A DNA stretch of 64,000 nt from Desulfovibrio sp. Huiquan2017 (GCF_017351175.1 NZ_JAFMPN010000006.1:1-64000), one strand, 5' to 3'; counted from the first letter of the stretch, positions 51,162 through 62,036 are shown. A program made the numbers and translations. Notes: generated by a model not told the origin, from the sequence alone.

Positions 51162-52075
51162 GCCTGACTTATGCGCGACGGGTGATCATGCTCGGCCGCT
51201 CGGCGTATCCCGTTTCCTGCCTGGCCGTGGGCGCGGCCGCATGGTTCCACGGGCGAACCGGGGACGCGATGGCCCTGGCCGCGGCCCTGGCCATCGCCTG
51301 CGGTATGTGGCTGCTGCTCTTCGCCTCGTCCCGCTGGCTGGACCAGGCCCAGGCCGAACGGGTCGAAATGGGCGACCAGCTCATCCAGTCCCAGCGCGTC
51401 CTGGCCCTGGGCGAACTGTCCACCGGCATCGCCCACGAGATCAACAACCCCCTGAACATCATCCTTCAGGAAGCCGAACTCATGCGCTACAACCTGGCCT
51501 CGGCCCCGTCCCCCGAGGCCCTGGACGAGGCCCGCTCCAGCCTGGACGTCATTTACGCCCAGGTCTCGCGCTGCTCGGACATTACCCACAAGCTCCTGGA
51601 CTTGGCCCGCAAACGCAAGCCCGTGTCCCAGCCCGCCGACATCAACCAATTGGTGGAGGACATGCTCGAACTGGTGGAACGCGAGTCGGCCCCCCGGCAG
51701 ATACGCATCCACCGGCACCTCAGCCCCGACCTGCCCTCCGTGCCCTCGGACCCGCCGCTGCTGCGCCAGGTGATCCTCAACCTGCTGATCAACGCGGTCC
51801 AGGCCGTGGACCGGAACGGCGACATCTTCATTACCACTCACCGCGAGGGCAACATGGCCTGCACCGAAATCCGGGACACCGGGCCGGGCATCTCCAAGGA
51901 GAATCTGAAGCGCATATTCAATCCGTTTTTCACCACCAAGGCGCCGGGCGAGGGCACCGGGCTCGGCCTTTCCGTCAGCCTGCGAATCATCAACGAACTG
52001 GGCGGGGATATCCTGGTGAACTCCGCCCCCGGCAAGGGAGCCACGTTCACCGTGCGCATTCCCATCAAACGCTAA
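51158..52075 (+). CDS. Small membrane histidine kinase without a periplasmic sensor (305 aa)
   Basis: The kinase has two close TM helices near the N-terminus (about 13-52, almost no periplasmic loop), HisKA (GIAHEINNPLNIILQEAEL) and HATPase (LNLLINAVQAV, DTGPGISKENL, GTGLGLSVSL). With no sensor domain it may respond to the membrane, to a partner such as the transporter, or to a partner kinase. Confidence 0.9.
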   Translation: MSLTYARRVIMLGRSAYPVSCLAVGAAAWFHGRTGDAMALAAALAIACGMWLLLFASSRWLDQAQAERVEMGDQLIQSQRVLALGELSTGIAHEINNPLNIILQEAELMRYNLASAPSPEALDEARSSLDVIYAQVSRCSDITHKLLDLARKRKPVSQPADINQLVEDMLELVERESAPRQIRIHRHLSPDLPSVPSDPPLLRQVILNLLINAVQAVDRNGDIFITTHREGNMACTEIRDTGPGISKENLKRIFNPFFTTKAPGEGTGLGLSVSLRIINELGGDILVNSAPGKGATFTVRIPIKR

Positions 52076-52085
52076 GAGGTGTATA

Positions 52086-52514
52086 ATGACTCACAAGGCG
52101 AGAATCCTCGTGGTCGATGACGAAGACCGGTTCCGGCAATCCCTGTGCCGCCTGTTGCGCGCGGAGGGCTATACCGTGGACGCGGCCGCGAACGGGCTGG
52201 ACGCCCTGAACAAACTGGCCACGAACGAATTCGACGTGGTATTGCTGGACATGAAGATGCCCGGCATGTCGGGTTCGGAGACCTTCAATGAAATCCAGCT
52301 CCAGGGTTTCGACGTGGAGACCGTCTGCCTGACCGGCCACACCTCCATCAGCGACGCCATGAAGCTGCTGCACAACGGGGTCTTCGACTACCTGCTCAAG
52401 CCCGCCTCCATGCCGGAAATCGTCGGAACCGTACAGCGGGCCATGGAACGCAAACTGCTGCGCCATGGCCAGATCGGCATGTCGGAACTGATAGACGGCT
52501 CGGGGGCGCGCTAG
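52086..52514 (+). CDS. Stand-alone receiver domain protein (142 aa)
   Basis: A receiver only (RILVVDDEDRFRQSLCRLL; VVLLDMKMPGMSG; CLTGHTS; YLLKPASMPEI) with a short tail. It is the fifth receiver of the operon and lies 10 bp after the small kinase. Confidence 0.92.
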   Translation: MTHKARILVVDDEDRFRQSLCRLLRAEGYTVDAAANGLDALNKLATNEFDVVLLDMKMPGMSGSETFNEIQLQGFDVETVCLTGHTSISDAMKLLHNGVFDYLLKPASMPEIVGTVQRAMERKLLRHGQIGMSELIDGSGAR

Positions 52515-52552
52515 ACGCGCCGGGCCCGGTTGAAGAACCCGGGAGGACGTTC

Positions 52553-54079
52553 ATGGACGACTTCGCATACGAAAACCTCGGCATCTGCTACTGGAACGGC
52601 ACCCTCGGTCCGTTCAACGTGGGCGTGGTGGGCACCGGCTCCATGCTCCAGGTCCTGCTCGACATCATCTACAACGAGGCCTTCCGCGAATTCCTGCCCG
52701 AGATGTGCCTGGCGGCCATCAGCGACACCGGCCCGGGCGTGACTCTGCCCGAAGACTGTGAAACCTGCCCCGTCTACCCGACCTACCGGGAGATGCTCGA
52801 CGCCCACCCGGAGATCAACCTGGTGGTGGAAATCACCGGCGACCGGAGTATCGCGGCCCGGCTGCGGCACGAACTGGGCGAGTCCATCTCGCTCATCGAC
52901 CATCGGGAACTGATCTTTTTGTGCGGGCTGCACGACATGGCCGTGGTCAAGGGCCACTATATGAACAGCCTGGACCATCAACGCACCCTGATCCAGTCCA
53001 TCATCGACGAAATCCGCGAGGACATATTCCTCCTGGACAAGAGCGGCACCATTCAGGACCTGAACCGCACGGTCTGGCAGCGCGCGGGCGTGCCGCGCAA
53101 GGAACTGCTCGGCAAACAGTGCTGGGAGGCCGCGCGGCTACGCGACGGCTCGCCGTTCTGCAGCCAACTGGACCCGGCCTGTCCCTTCCACAAGACGCTG
53201 TTGAGCGGCCGCAAGGAAGAGGCCATGGTCACCAGGGTCAACGGCAGCGGCCTGCTCCAGTACTATCGCCTCTACGCCTACCCCATCTTCGACATGCGCG
53301 GGCACATGTCCCACATCATGGTCATGCACCGCGACATCACCGAGCGCACCCAGCGCGAAAAATACCAGCAGCAACAGGACAAGCTCGCCATCATCGGCGA
53401 GATATCCACCTACCTGGCCCACGAAATCCGCAATCCGCTCTACGCCGTGGGCGGCTTCGCCAACGCCCTGTTGCGCTCGCCCAAGCTGGACGAGCAGGAA
53501 CGCGAAAAGGTCCAGATCATCGTGGAGGAGACCCGGCGCCTGGACAAGCTGCTGACCAACATGCTCAATTTCGTACGCCCCACCCCGGGCCCCGGCGCGG
53601 CCGTGGATATGGTGGCCGTGTGCCACGACGTGGCCGAACTCATGGACGTGGGGTACGGCCGCCAGGGCTACAACATCCTGGTCCGGCCCGACGAGCACAT
53701 GCCCGCCGTGCAGGGGGACGCCGATGCCCTCAAGCAGTGCCTGGTGAACATCCTCAAGAACTCCATCGAGGCCATGCCCGGCGGCGGCGAAATCTTCATC
53801 GACCTGACCATGGACGAAGGCGATGTGGTCGTGCGCATCATCGACACGGGCACGGGCATGAGCGAGACCGAACTGGACCGCGCCTTCAACCCCTTCTACT
53901 CGACCAAGGCCGACGGCAACGGCCTGGGGCTGGCCCTGATCAAAAAGATCATCGAGGAAACCGGGGGCAGCGTGAGCCTGGCCAGCCGTCCCCACAAGGG
54001 AACAACCGTGACCCTGCGCCTCCAACCGGCCGTGGACGTGGACCATCCGCCCCTGCCCGCGCCGGAAGACGATAGTTGA
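52553..54079 (+). CDS. Soluble histidine kinase with N-terminal Rossmann-like domain and PAS
   Basis: The 508-aa product begins with a domain of about 135 residues that has a dinucleotide-binding start (FNVGVVGTGSML, residues 21-32), as in oxidoreductase NAD(P)-binding domains. It also has a Cys pair (EDCETCPVYP). A PAS domain (about 145-265, with cysteines in CWEAARLRDGSPFCSQ), HisKA (YLAHEIRNPLYAVGGFANA) and HATPase (LVNILKNSIEAMPGG, DTGTGMSETEL, GNGLGLALIKKI) follow. No TM segment is seen. It could sense NAD(H) or a related cofactor; that is inference. It is the last gene of the operon and has a GGGAGGA ribosome site. Confidence 0.88.
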   Translation: MDDFAYENLGICYWNGTLGPFNVGVVGTGSMLQVLLDIIYNEAFREFLPEMCLAAISDTGPGVTLPEDCETCPVYPTYREMLDAHPEINLVVEITGDRSIAARLRHELGESISLIDHRELIFLCGLHDMAVVKGHYMNSLDHQRTLIQSIIDEIREDIFLLDKSGTIQDLNRTVWQRAGVPRKELLGKQCWEAARLRDGSPFCSQLDPACPFHKTLLSGRKEEAMVTRVNGSGLLQYYRLYAYPIFDMRGHMSHIMVMHRDITERTQREKYQQQQDKLAIIGEISTYLAHEIRNPLYAVGGFANALLRSPKLDEQEREKVQIIVEETRRLDKLLTNMLNFVRPTPGPGAAVDMVAVCHDVAELMDVGYGRQGYNILVRPDEHMPAVQGDADALKQCLVNILKNSIEAMPGGGEIFIDLTMDEGDVVVRIIDTGTGMSETELDRAFNPFYSTKADGNGLGLALIKKIIEETGGSVSLASRPHKGTTVTLRLQPAVDVDHPPLPAPEDDS

Positions 54080-54107
54080 ACCCCTCCCATCAACCACCCC
54101 AAGCAGC

Positions 54108-54137
54108 GACCCCCCGCACCTCACGGCGCGGGGGGTC
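54108..54137. terminator. Hairpin after the signalling operon
   Basis: GACCCCCCGC pairs with GCGGGGGGTC around an 8-10-base loop, 29 bp past the last stop codon. No T-run follows. Confidence 0.5.
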
Positions 54138-54219
54138 CAAACATTCGACCGCCGGGCGTGAACGCAGAATGAACCCGCGGGCCGACGCGGCCGCCCGTCG
54201 TTCCCCATAACAGCTAAGA

Positions 54220-54244
54220 CCCCGCGCACTATTGGTGCGCGGGG
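54220..54244. terminator. Second convergent hairpin
   Basis: The perfect 10-bp stem CCCCGCGCAC/GTGCGCGGGG with loop TATTG lies between the convergent genes ending at 54079 and 54297. Confidence 0.55.
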
Positions 54245-54296
54245 CCAGCCCTGCGGGGCTTGCGGATGCCCCTGACGGGAAGAGGAGTGCCCGGAT

Positions 54297-54920
54297 TTAC
54301 TCCGGAGACTTGGGAGAAGGTGTGGTGTGTTGGGGGGAGGGGAAAGCGGGGCCGATGTGCTCCGGACCGCCCTGAGCCAGTTCGCGCCGGACCTCGTCGA
54401 GGTCGATGATGCGCGGAGCCACCAGGGTAAACCCGGCGGCATCGCACCAGTCGTGGCTGGTGGCGAACTCGTTGGCGTACCGGATCTCGTCCAAAATGTA
54501 GTAACCCTCTTCGCCCATGATACGGTCCCATTGGTGGACCATGAACTCAAACTTGGAGGGGTCGTACTCGGAGACATCGCTCCACTTCCAAGAGAACTTG
54601 CAAATTTCGTTATCGAAGCCGAGCACGCAGAGGTACTTGGCGCGGCTGTCCAAGAACATGCGACGGCGTATCTGCAGGGGGTGAGCTATGATGCGGCCAT
54701 AGTCGAACTCCACGGGCTTGCCGTCCACCGTGACCTGGATGTTGCACATGTCGTCGATGCGCATCCCCCACGTGGCGGTATTGCCCTTGCGCCACCATTC
54801 CAGGGCCTTCATGGAATAGACTTCGGATCCGTACTTCTGAATGGTGCGGGCCGTCTTCTCGGAAACCGGATGCAGTGCAAGGTCACAGGAATGACCATGT
54901 GCGCTAAAAACTATTTCCAT
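54297..54920 (-). CDS. Uncharacterised cytoplasmic protein (207 aa)
   Basis: I do not recognise the family. The product starts MEIVFSAHGHSCDLALHPVS and is mixed alpha/beta with many aromatic residues (ALEWWRKGNTATWGMRID; CKFSWKWSDVSEYD). It ends in a Pro/Ser-rich tail. There is no signal or TM helix. The ATG at 54920 has AAGGAG 9 bases upstream. It is monocistronic, with AT-rich promoter DNA behind it. Confidence 0.65.
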   Translation of the reverse strand: MEIVFSAHGHSCDLALHPVSEKTARTIQKYGSEVYSMKALEWWRKGNTATWGMRIDDMCNIQVTVDGKPVEFDYGRIIAHPLQIRRRMFLDSRAKYLCVLGFDNEICKFSWKWSDVSEYDPSKFEFMVHQWDRIMGEEGYYILDEIRYANEFATSHDWCDAAGFTLVAPRIIDLDEVRRELAQGGPEHIGPAFPSPQHTTPSPKSPE

Positions 54921-55243
54921 TATCCTTACTCCTTGTTGGGTGGTCGCGTTTCTTGATTCCAAACTTTGCATAGGGCATGCCGCCAGGGGCTAAATCAAAA
55001 TATTTTTTTCACTTGATTGATTTTATTAGATAAATATTTTTTCTCATTCAGCAAAAAACGACATATTGCCAGATCTCGATCGTGCTGGCGCGATATTGCA
55101 ATATGTCTGCAGCGACCTTGCGCGTCTTGGAGGTATTTTTGCGAATCTAAACGAGGGAGGATGCGGGACGGGATGTGGACGCGGACAAAGGCGAAAGGAA
55201 GGCTGCCCGCAAAAGTCCGCTTGATCGGGAAATAGCGCGTTGA
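54921..55243. other. AT-rich intergenic region
   Basis: This 323-bp stretch has several poly-T and poly-A runs around 54995-55045 that suit a promoter for the minus-strand gene. No gene or clear palindrome was seen. Confidence 0.5.
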
Positions 55244-55953
55244 CAGCCCGTTCCCGGGAACAGTCAAACGCTCAAAGAAATACGTGCGGGGGCCACCGTG
55301 GTCCGCATTGCGGATCAGGAGAAATTGCGCGGCGTCGAAGCCATGCCGCCGGACCCGTTGGACGGATTCCGCTACGCGGTATCCCGGACCGTGGCCCAAA
55401 ATGATCCGCTCATCGAGACCATTGAGGACCGGCCCACGCCCGTTTACGTCTCGCGCTACGCCCGGGTAAACGCGCTTCTAAACGAAACGGCCCCGGGCAG
55501 TTCCGGTACAGAGAGAAACGCGAAGCGCAGGCCATGGCCCGGGCCGCAAGCCCGATACTGGCCAAGGCGAACAACCGTTCCTTCCTGCCGTATAAGGCCG
55601 TGGCCGCCGGAATCGGCTGGCAAGGCAAGAGCCTGCTCACGGTCGGCCCGGAATACGGTCCGCGCATCCGTCTGGTCACGGTCCTGACCGGCGAGGAGCT
55701 GACCCCGGACACGCCCGCCAGGAACCGTTGCGGAGGCAGCACCAACGGCACGGACGCCGACAGGCCGGAGCCATCCGGAACGTGCCCACCGACTCGCACC
55801 TCGCGGCAATGGACAAGGCCTTGCGTTCCGTAGCGCTGCGTGCATCACGTGCGCGAGATCAACGCAGAAATGGAGCACATCGGCTCGTCCATTTACGGCC
55901 TACGCCTCCGGGACTGCCCCTGGGGCGGGAAAAAACGAATTCCGGCGGCCTGA
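55244..55953 (+). pseudogene. QueG-like (epoxyqueuosine reductase family) iron-sulfur protein pseudogene
   Basis: Pieces of one protein family lie in order but in different frames. The first is AGATVVRIADQEKL through VYVSRYARVNALLNE. After a shift near 55495 comes AAGIGWQGKSLLTVGPEYGP and RLVTVLTGEELTPDTPARNRCG. After a shift near 55740 comes GAIRNVPTDSHLAAMDKAL. After a shift near 55835 comes EINAEMEHIG through RDCPWGGKK. QueG-type proteins carry GIGWxGKNSLL, an NRCGxC 4Fe-4S site, and CPWG. The cysteine cluster after NRCG is destroyed. No start codon with a ribosome site is present. Confidence 0.75.
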
Positions 55954-55977
55954 TCGGCGACGCGGCGGGGAACCCCG

Positions 55978-56292
55978 CTATGAATCGCGGCCGCCCAACA
56001 GGGCGACGCAAAGTTGATCCGCACAGGAAGTGTTTTTCTTCCCGCAGGTGATGCCCTTCAGCTTATCCACCACTTCCTCCACCTTCATGCCCTCCACCAG
56101 GGCGGCCATGGCCTTGAGGTTGCCATCGCAACCGCCGGTGAACTGAAGGCGGGTCAAGCGGCCGTTCTCGACCTTGTAGCGGATCAACTTGGAACAGACG
56201 TTTTCGGGCTTGAAGACTTCGCGGTCGTCGGACTGGGCGGCGGCCATGCCGAAAGAGGAAAGCGGAGAGAATTCGGTAATATTGGATTTCAT
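55978..56292 (-). CDS. TSCPD-domain (TIGR03905-like) small protein
   Basis: The 104-aa product matches the TIGR03905/TSCPD pattern: CSKLIRYKVENGRLTRLQF, TGGCDGNLKAMAALVEGM, then GITCGKKNTSCADQLCVAL. Here the family TSCPDQL is TSCADQL. The conserved cysteines suggest metal or nucleotide handling, as in the C-terminal domain of some B12-dependent ribonucleotide reductases. Its role is unknown. No strong ribosome site is seen before the ATG at 56292, so the start is the least certain part. Confidence 0.78.
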   Translation of the reverse strand: MKSNITEFSPLSSFGMAAAQSDDREVFKPENVCSKLIRYKVENGRLTRLQFTGGCDGNLKAMAALVEGMKVEEVVDKLKGITCGKKNTSCADQLCVALLGGRDS

Positions 56293-57018
56293 GACTGGAT
56301 GTGAATGAGGTTGACGTTGGGGCAACGGATTTCCGCTGTCCGGGCCCGTCCCTGTGAAGGGGGGGCGGTGAAGCGCGCCCCGGAGCGGGGCGGTCCCGGC
56401 CGGGAAAGACATCCCGGCGCGCTCACGGTTTGACGGCAAGGGAGGCAACATACCCCCCGGAGGCATGTTGCGCAAGGAGAAATCCAAGCCCGGCCGCCCT
56501 CCCCACAGACGCAATCGACACATACTTGTCGGCCATGACATCAATCCGACAACACCCCGAAATTACTAGCACAGCCTACGTAAAGCCATCTGATATCAAG
56601 CGGTTGTTCAATATCACCAGCAAGCCCTCCTTCACCTTGTTCTCAAAAGGATGCAAACGGCGCCCCCTCTGAAAGCCGCACCGAGCAACGGCAATGGGCC
56701 ACGGCGGGTTCAGCCCCTGCCACAGCTAAGCGGGCGGCCACTTTTTATTGTGGCCCCGGCGGCCAGAGGGGAAACTTTTGGGGTGCCTTCGCCAAAGGCG
56801 GGCGGACGCGAAGGGGCGTGCGTTCTTTTAAGGAACTATCCTCTTAACTCCCTAGGAGAAAAACCAGGCGTTGAAAGCCGCTTCGCGGCGAAAATCAAAA
56901 TGATTTCGCCTCCGGCGGGCAAGGACTCGCGCCCTTGCATCCCGTTTTGCGCCTTCGGCGCGATCTTTTTTCCTTCACGCGGCTTTTCGCCTACGGAAAG
57001 GGGATGGAGGGCCGGAGG
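56293..57018. other. 726-bp intergenic region
   Basis: No convincing gene is present. It contains a GC-rich patch with short inverted repeats (about 56700-56830), copy B of the dispersed repeat (56866-56939), and a GCGCC-TTCG-GCGCG hairpin followed by a T-run on the plus strand (about 56949-56970). Confidence 0.55.
56866..56939. repeat. Dispersed intergenic repeat, copy B
   Basis: AAGCCGCTTCGCGGCGAAAA, then TGATTTCGCCTCCGGCGGGC and AAGGACTCGC, aligns with copy A at 33801-33871. This copy contains a clearer inverted repeat (GGCGAAAATC/GATTTCGCC). Both copies lie just beyond the 3' end of a sigma-54-activator-type gene. Confidence 0.7.
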
Positions 57019-58785
<1,767 letters not shown>

Positions 58786-58815
58786 TGTCAGAACCGCTCC
58801 AATGGGGCCTTCCCC

Positions 58816-58830
58816 GTATCAAAACGATAC
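58816..58830. promoter_or_regulatory. Palindrome GTATC-N5-GATAC, candidate activator site
   Basis: GTATCAAAACGATAC is a perfect 5-bp inverted repeat. Related copies are GTATCAAAATGAAAAC (58918-58933) and, on the other strand, ACTAAAACGACACGAT (about 58876-58891). They lie 160-275 bp upstream of the TRAP sigma-54 promoter and close to the activator's own start. Confidence 0.55.
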
Positions 58831-59088
58831 CGCCTTTGCGGCGCACCCATTGGCGAAGAGGCGCAACAACCCGGCATCGTGTCGTTTTAGTCCGGCGGCA
58901 ACAAGAACCGGCCGCTAGTATCAAAATGAAAACACCTATGACATAATCGTAATCTCAAAACCGTTCAAGTGCTTTCAAGCGGCACACTCCGCGAGAACCA
59001 GCTCAAAATTATATAAGTAACCTATTAATATTTTAACTACTTTTTAAAAAATACCAAAACGGCAAAAAAAATCACACCAGCCAAAATC

Positions 59089-59106
59089 ATGGCACGCTAT
59101 CTGCTT
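59089..59106 (+). promoter_or_regulatory. Sigma-54 promoter of the TRAP operon
   Basis: ATGGCACGCTATCTGCTT matches TGGCACG-N4-YTGC, with GG at 59091-59092 and GC at 59103-59104 (N10). The predicted start near 59116 gives a leader of about 37 nt. Confidence 0.88.
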
Positions 59107-59152
59107 CATAGAGACATCCTCGAATGGGGACATCACTTCAACCCATCACATT

Positions 59153-59692
59153 ATGCAAACACACAAAACACCCCCCTTCCTCAATCTGGGCATCGCCGTG
59201 GAACGGTTCGCCTTCCAGCTGAACCACGTCCTGGAACGGATCTGCGCCCTCCTGGTGGCCGCCATGATCTGCGTGGTCTGGTTCGGCATCGTCGAACGCT
59301 ACGCTCTGGCCCTGGGAGCCACCTGGAGCGAGGAGCTGGCCCGCTACATCATGATCTGGGCCGCGCTCCTGGCCGTGCCCTGCTGCGCCTACCGGCGCGA
59401 GCACATCGGCCTGGACCTGGTCTTTTCCCGGCTCCCGCTGGACTGGCAACCGCCCGCACGCATGTTCCTCGACCTGCTCGGCCTGTGCTTCTTCCTGTTC
59501 CTGGCCTACTACGGCATAACCATGGCCAAGTCCGGCGCACACCAGTACGCCACCATCTTCGGCATGACCATGTTCCTGCCCTTCACCGCCGTACCGATCA
59601 CCGCCGGACTGACGGTCTTCCAGATCGCGGCGGTCATGATCCGCGACGCCGCCGGGGTCACTCCCCTGTTCGTCGGGAAGGGGGCCGCCTGA
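59153..59692 (+). CDS. dctQ: TRAP transporter small membrane subunit (DctQ-like)
   Basis: The 179-aa product has four TM helices (about 30-50, 62-80, 103-122, 140-162) with the DctQ pattern (WFGIVERYALALGATWSEELARYIMIW; REHIGLDLVFSRLP). It pairs with DctM in a Na+-driven uptake system. Its stop overlaps the DctM start by one base. Confidence 0.93.
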   Translation: MQTHKTPPFLNLGIAVERFAFQLNHVLERICALLVAAMICVVWFGIVERYALALGATWSEELARYIMIWAALLAVPCCAYRREHIGLDLVFSRLPLDWQPPARMFLDLLGLCFFLFLAYYGITMAKSGAHQYATIFGMTMFLPFTAVPITAGLTVFQIAAVMIRDAAGVTPLFVGKGAA

Positions 59693-60975
59693 TGCTTACC
59701 GTCGCCATCGTCTTTTTCGGCCTGCTGCTCATCGGCGTGCCCATCGGCTTCGTACTGGGCATCGCCGGCGTCATCGGCCTGGTCCAGGTGGGCGGGGACA
59801 ACTTCCTGGTCATGGCCCCCAAACGGTTCTTCGAGGGGCTCAACCTGTTCACTTTCATGGCCATGCCCTTCTTTATCCTGGCGGGCGAGATAATGAACCG
59901 CGTCGGCATGACCCAGCGTATCGCCAATCTGGCCGACGCCCTGGTCGGCTACCTGCGCGGCGGCCTGGCCCACTCGAACATGCTCGCCTCGGTGCTGTTC
60001 GCAGGCATGACCGGCGCGGCCGTGTCGGACACCGCCGCCTTCGGCAACACCCTGGTCCCGGCCATGGTCAAGCAGGGCTATACCCGGCCCTTCGCCTGCG
60101 CGGTCACCGCCGCCGGGTCGATCATCGGCCCGACCATCCCGCCGTCCAACCTGATGGTCATCTACGGCTCGCTGGCGGGCGTATCCATCGCCGGACTGTT
60201 CGCGGCGGGCATCCTGCCCGGCCTGCTCATCTGCCTGGTGTGCATGGCACTCATCGTGGCGATGGGGCGCAAGCTCGGCCTGCCCAAGAAGGAGGGCTGC
60301 CCGTCCCTGCGGGAAATTCTCTGTGCCTTCAAGGGCTCCCTGCTGGCCCTGATCATGCCCGCCATCATCCTCGGCGGCATCCTCGGCGGCATCGTCACCC
60401 CCACCGAAGCGGCGGCCATCGCGGTCTTCTATGCCCTATTCGTCGGACTGGTTATCCACCGCACCCTGACCTTCAACGACATCGTGGAGATGCTCGTCCG
60501 CACGGCCCGGATCACCGGCGTGGTATTCCTGATCATCGCCTCGGCCTCCATCCTGAGCTGGTGGATGACCTTCATGCAGATCCCGCAGCAGATCGCGGAC
60601 GCCTTCCTGTCCCTGTCCACCACTCCGTGGATGATCAAGGCCATGATCCTGCTCATGCTCCTGGTCATCGGCATGTTCATGGACATCAACGCGGCGCTGA
60701 TAATCCTGACGCCCATGCTCGGCACCCTGACCCAGGCCATCGGCATGAACCCGGTGCACGCGGGCGTGATGATCGTCCTGACCCTGAACATATCGCTCAT
60801 GACCCCGCCCGTGGGGGCCTGCATATTCGTGCTCTCCTCGGTCACGGGGGAGCGCATCGAGCGCATCAGCGCCGCCCTGTGGCCGTTCATACTCGTGGAG
60901 GTGGCCGTACTCATCCTGACCACCTTCTGGACGGACCTGGCCATGTTTTTCCCCAAACTTCTGCTCGACATGTAG
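59692..60975 (+). CDS. dctM: TRAP transporter large membrane subunit (DctM-like)
   Basis: The 427-aa permease has about 12 TM helices and family motifs (FTFMAMPFFILAGEIMNRVG; GMTGAAVSDTAAFG; GSIIGPTIPPSNLMVIYG; GIVTPTEAAAIAVFYAL; LTLNISLMTPPVGACIF). It is of usual length. The ATG at 59692 is set by coupling to dctQ; the frame open further upstream overlaps dctQ. Confidence 0.95.
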   Translation: MLTVAIVFFGLLLIGVPIGFVLGIAGVIGLVQVGGDNFLVMAPKRFFEGLNLFTFMAMPFFILAGEIMNRVGMTQRIANLADALVGYLRGGLAHSNMLASVLFAGMTGAAVSDTAAFGNTLVPAMVKQGYTRPFACAVTAAGSIIGPTIPPSNLMVIYGSLAGVSIAGLFAAGILPGLLICLVCMALIVAMGRKLGLPKKEGCPSLREILCAFKGSLLALIMPAIILGGILGGIVTPTEAAAIAVFYALFVGLVIHRTLTFNDIVEMLVRTARITGVVFLIIASASILSWWMTFMQIPQQIADAFLSLSTTPWMIKAMILLMLLVIGMFMDINAALIILTPMLGTLTQAIGMNPVHAGVMIVLTLNISLMTPPVGACIFVLSSVTGERIERISAALWPFILVEVAVLILTTFWTDLAMFFPKLLLDM

Positions 60976-61001
60976 CGGAACAAACCATGAGAGAGGATTG
61001 T

Positions 61002-62036
61002 ATGAGAATTGGTAAGAAATTGACTGTGCTGCTCGCCGTGGCGGCCTTGCTGCTCTGTTCGGCCCAGGGGGTCCTGGCCGCCAAGGTCATCAAGATGCAC
61101 CACCTGAACAAGAACGGCGCCTTCGACAACCCGTCCGGCGCGGCCGCCGTGGTCTTCAAGAACCTGGTGGAGTCCGGCACCAACGGCGAGGTCCAGGTCC
61201 AGATCTTCCCCAGCGGCCAGCTCGGCAAGGACGCCGAAGTGGTCCAGCAGGTCAAGGACGGCATCATCCAGCTCGGCGTGCACTCCGTGGGCGCCGTGGG
61301 CAGCGTCTACCCCATGATCTCCGTGCTCGACGTGCCTTTCGCCTTCCCCAACCACGCCGTGGCCTACGAGGTCTTCGACGGTCCCTTCGGCAAGAGGCTG
61401 GGTGACGACATCACCGCCAAGACCGGCATGAAGTGCCTCGGCTTTTCCGACTCCGGCGGATTCTTCCAGTTCACCAACTCCAGGCGGCCGATCAAGACCC
61501 TGGAGGATATGAAGGGCTTGAAAATCCGTACCATGGGCCTGGACACCCACAAAATGCTCGTCTCCAGCCTGGGCGGCCAGCCCGTGTCCATCGCCTGGTC
61601 CGAGGTTTACACCTCCCTTCAGACCGGCGTGGCCGACGGCCAGATGAACCCGGTGCCTATCGTCGAGTTCGCCAAGTTGTACGAGGTCCAGAAATACCTG
61701 ACCATTTCCAACCACCTGTTCGCGCCCCACGTCTGGCTGATGAACAAGGCCTTCTACGACTCCTTGACTCCGGCCGAGCGCACCGTGGTGGAGAGCGCCG
61801 CCAAGACAGCCATCGTGGTCTCCCGGGGCATCGCCAACGCCATCGAGGCATCCGACAGGGGCCTGCCCTTCCTGTCCGCCAAGATGGAGATCTACACCCT
61901 GCCCGAGGCCGAGAAGGAGCGTTTCCGCGCCGCTTCCCAGCCGATCGTCAAGAAATACCTCGAAGAGCATTTCGGCGACGAGGGCAAGGCCATGCTGAAC
62001 GCCTTCCTGAAAGCCATCGAAGAGGCCTCCAAGTAA
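61002..62036 (+). CDS. dctP: TRAP transporter substrate-binding protein (DctP-like)
   Basis: The 344-aa periplasmic protein has a Sec signal (LTVLLAVAALLLCSAQGVLA) and a DctP domain (VQIFPSGQLGKDAEVVQQVKDG; DVPFAFPNHAVAYEVFDGPF). LKIRTMGLDTHKMLVSSLGG carries the substrate-binding Arg of carboxylate-binding TRAP proteins. GAGAGG precedes the ATG at 61002. The cargo is probably a small carboxylate or sulfonate-type anion. It could instead be an amino acid, given the PLP genes that follow. Confidence 0.94.
   Translation: MRIGKKLTVLLAVAALLLCSAQGVLAAKVIKMHHLNKNGAFDNPSGAAAVVFKNLVESGTNGEVQVQIFPSGQLGKDAEVVQQVKDGIIQLGVHSVGAVGSVYPMISVLDVPFAFPNHAVAYEVFDGPFGKRLGDDITAKTGMKCLGFSDSGGFFQFTNSRRPIKTLEDMKGLKIRTMGLDTHKMLVSSLGGQPVSIAWSEVYTSLQTGVADGQMNPVPIVEFAKLYEVQKYLTISNHLFAPHVWLMNKAFYDSLTPAERTVVESAAKTAIVVSRGIANAIEASDRGLPFLSAKMEIYTLPEAEKERFRAASQPIVKKYLEEHFGDEGKAMLNAFLKAIEEASK

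Larger units (their letters stand above)
58786..59152. promoter_or_regulatory. Activator/TRAP divergent control region
   Basis: This 367-bp region contains GTATCAAAA-type sites at 58816, 58876 and 58918 and a sigma-54 promoter at 59089. It is AT-rich between 58920 and 59080. No gene is present. Confidence 0.7.

Noticed and set aside
55017-55235. 72-codon plus-strand frame in AT-rich DNA
   Set aside because: Basic low-complexity product, no ribosome site, and it lies in probable promoter DNA of the minus-strand gene.
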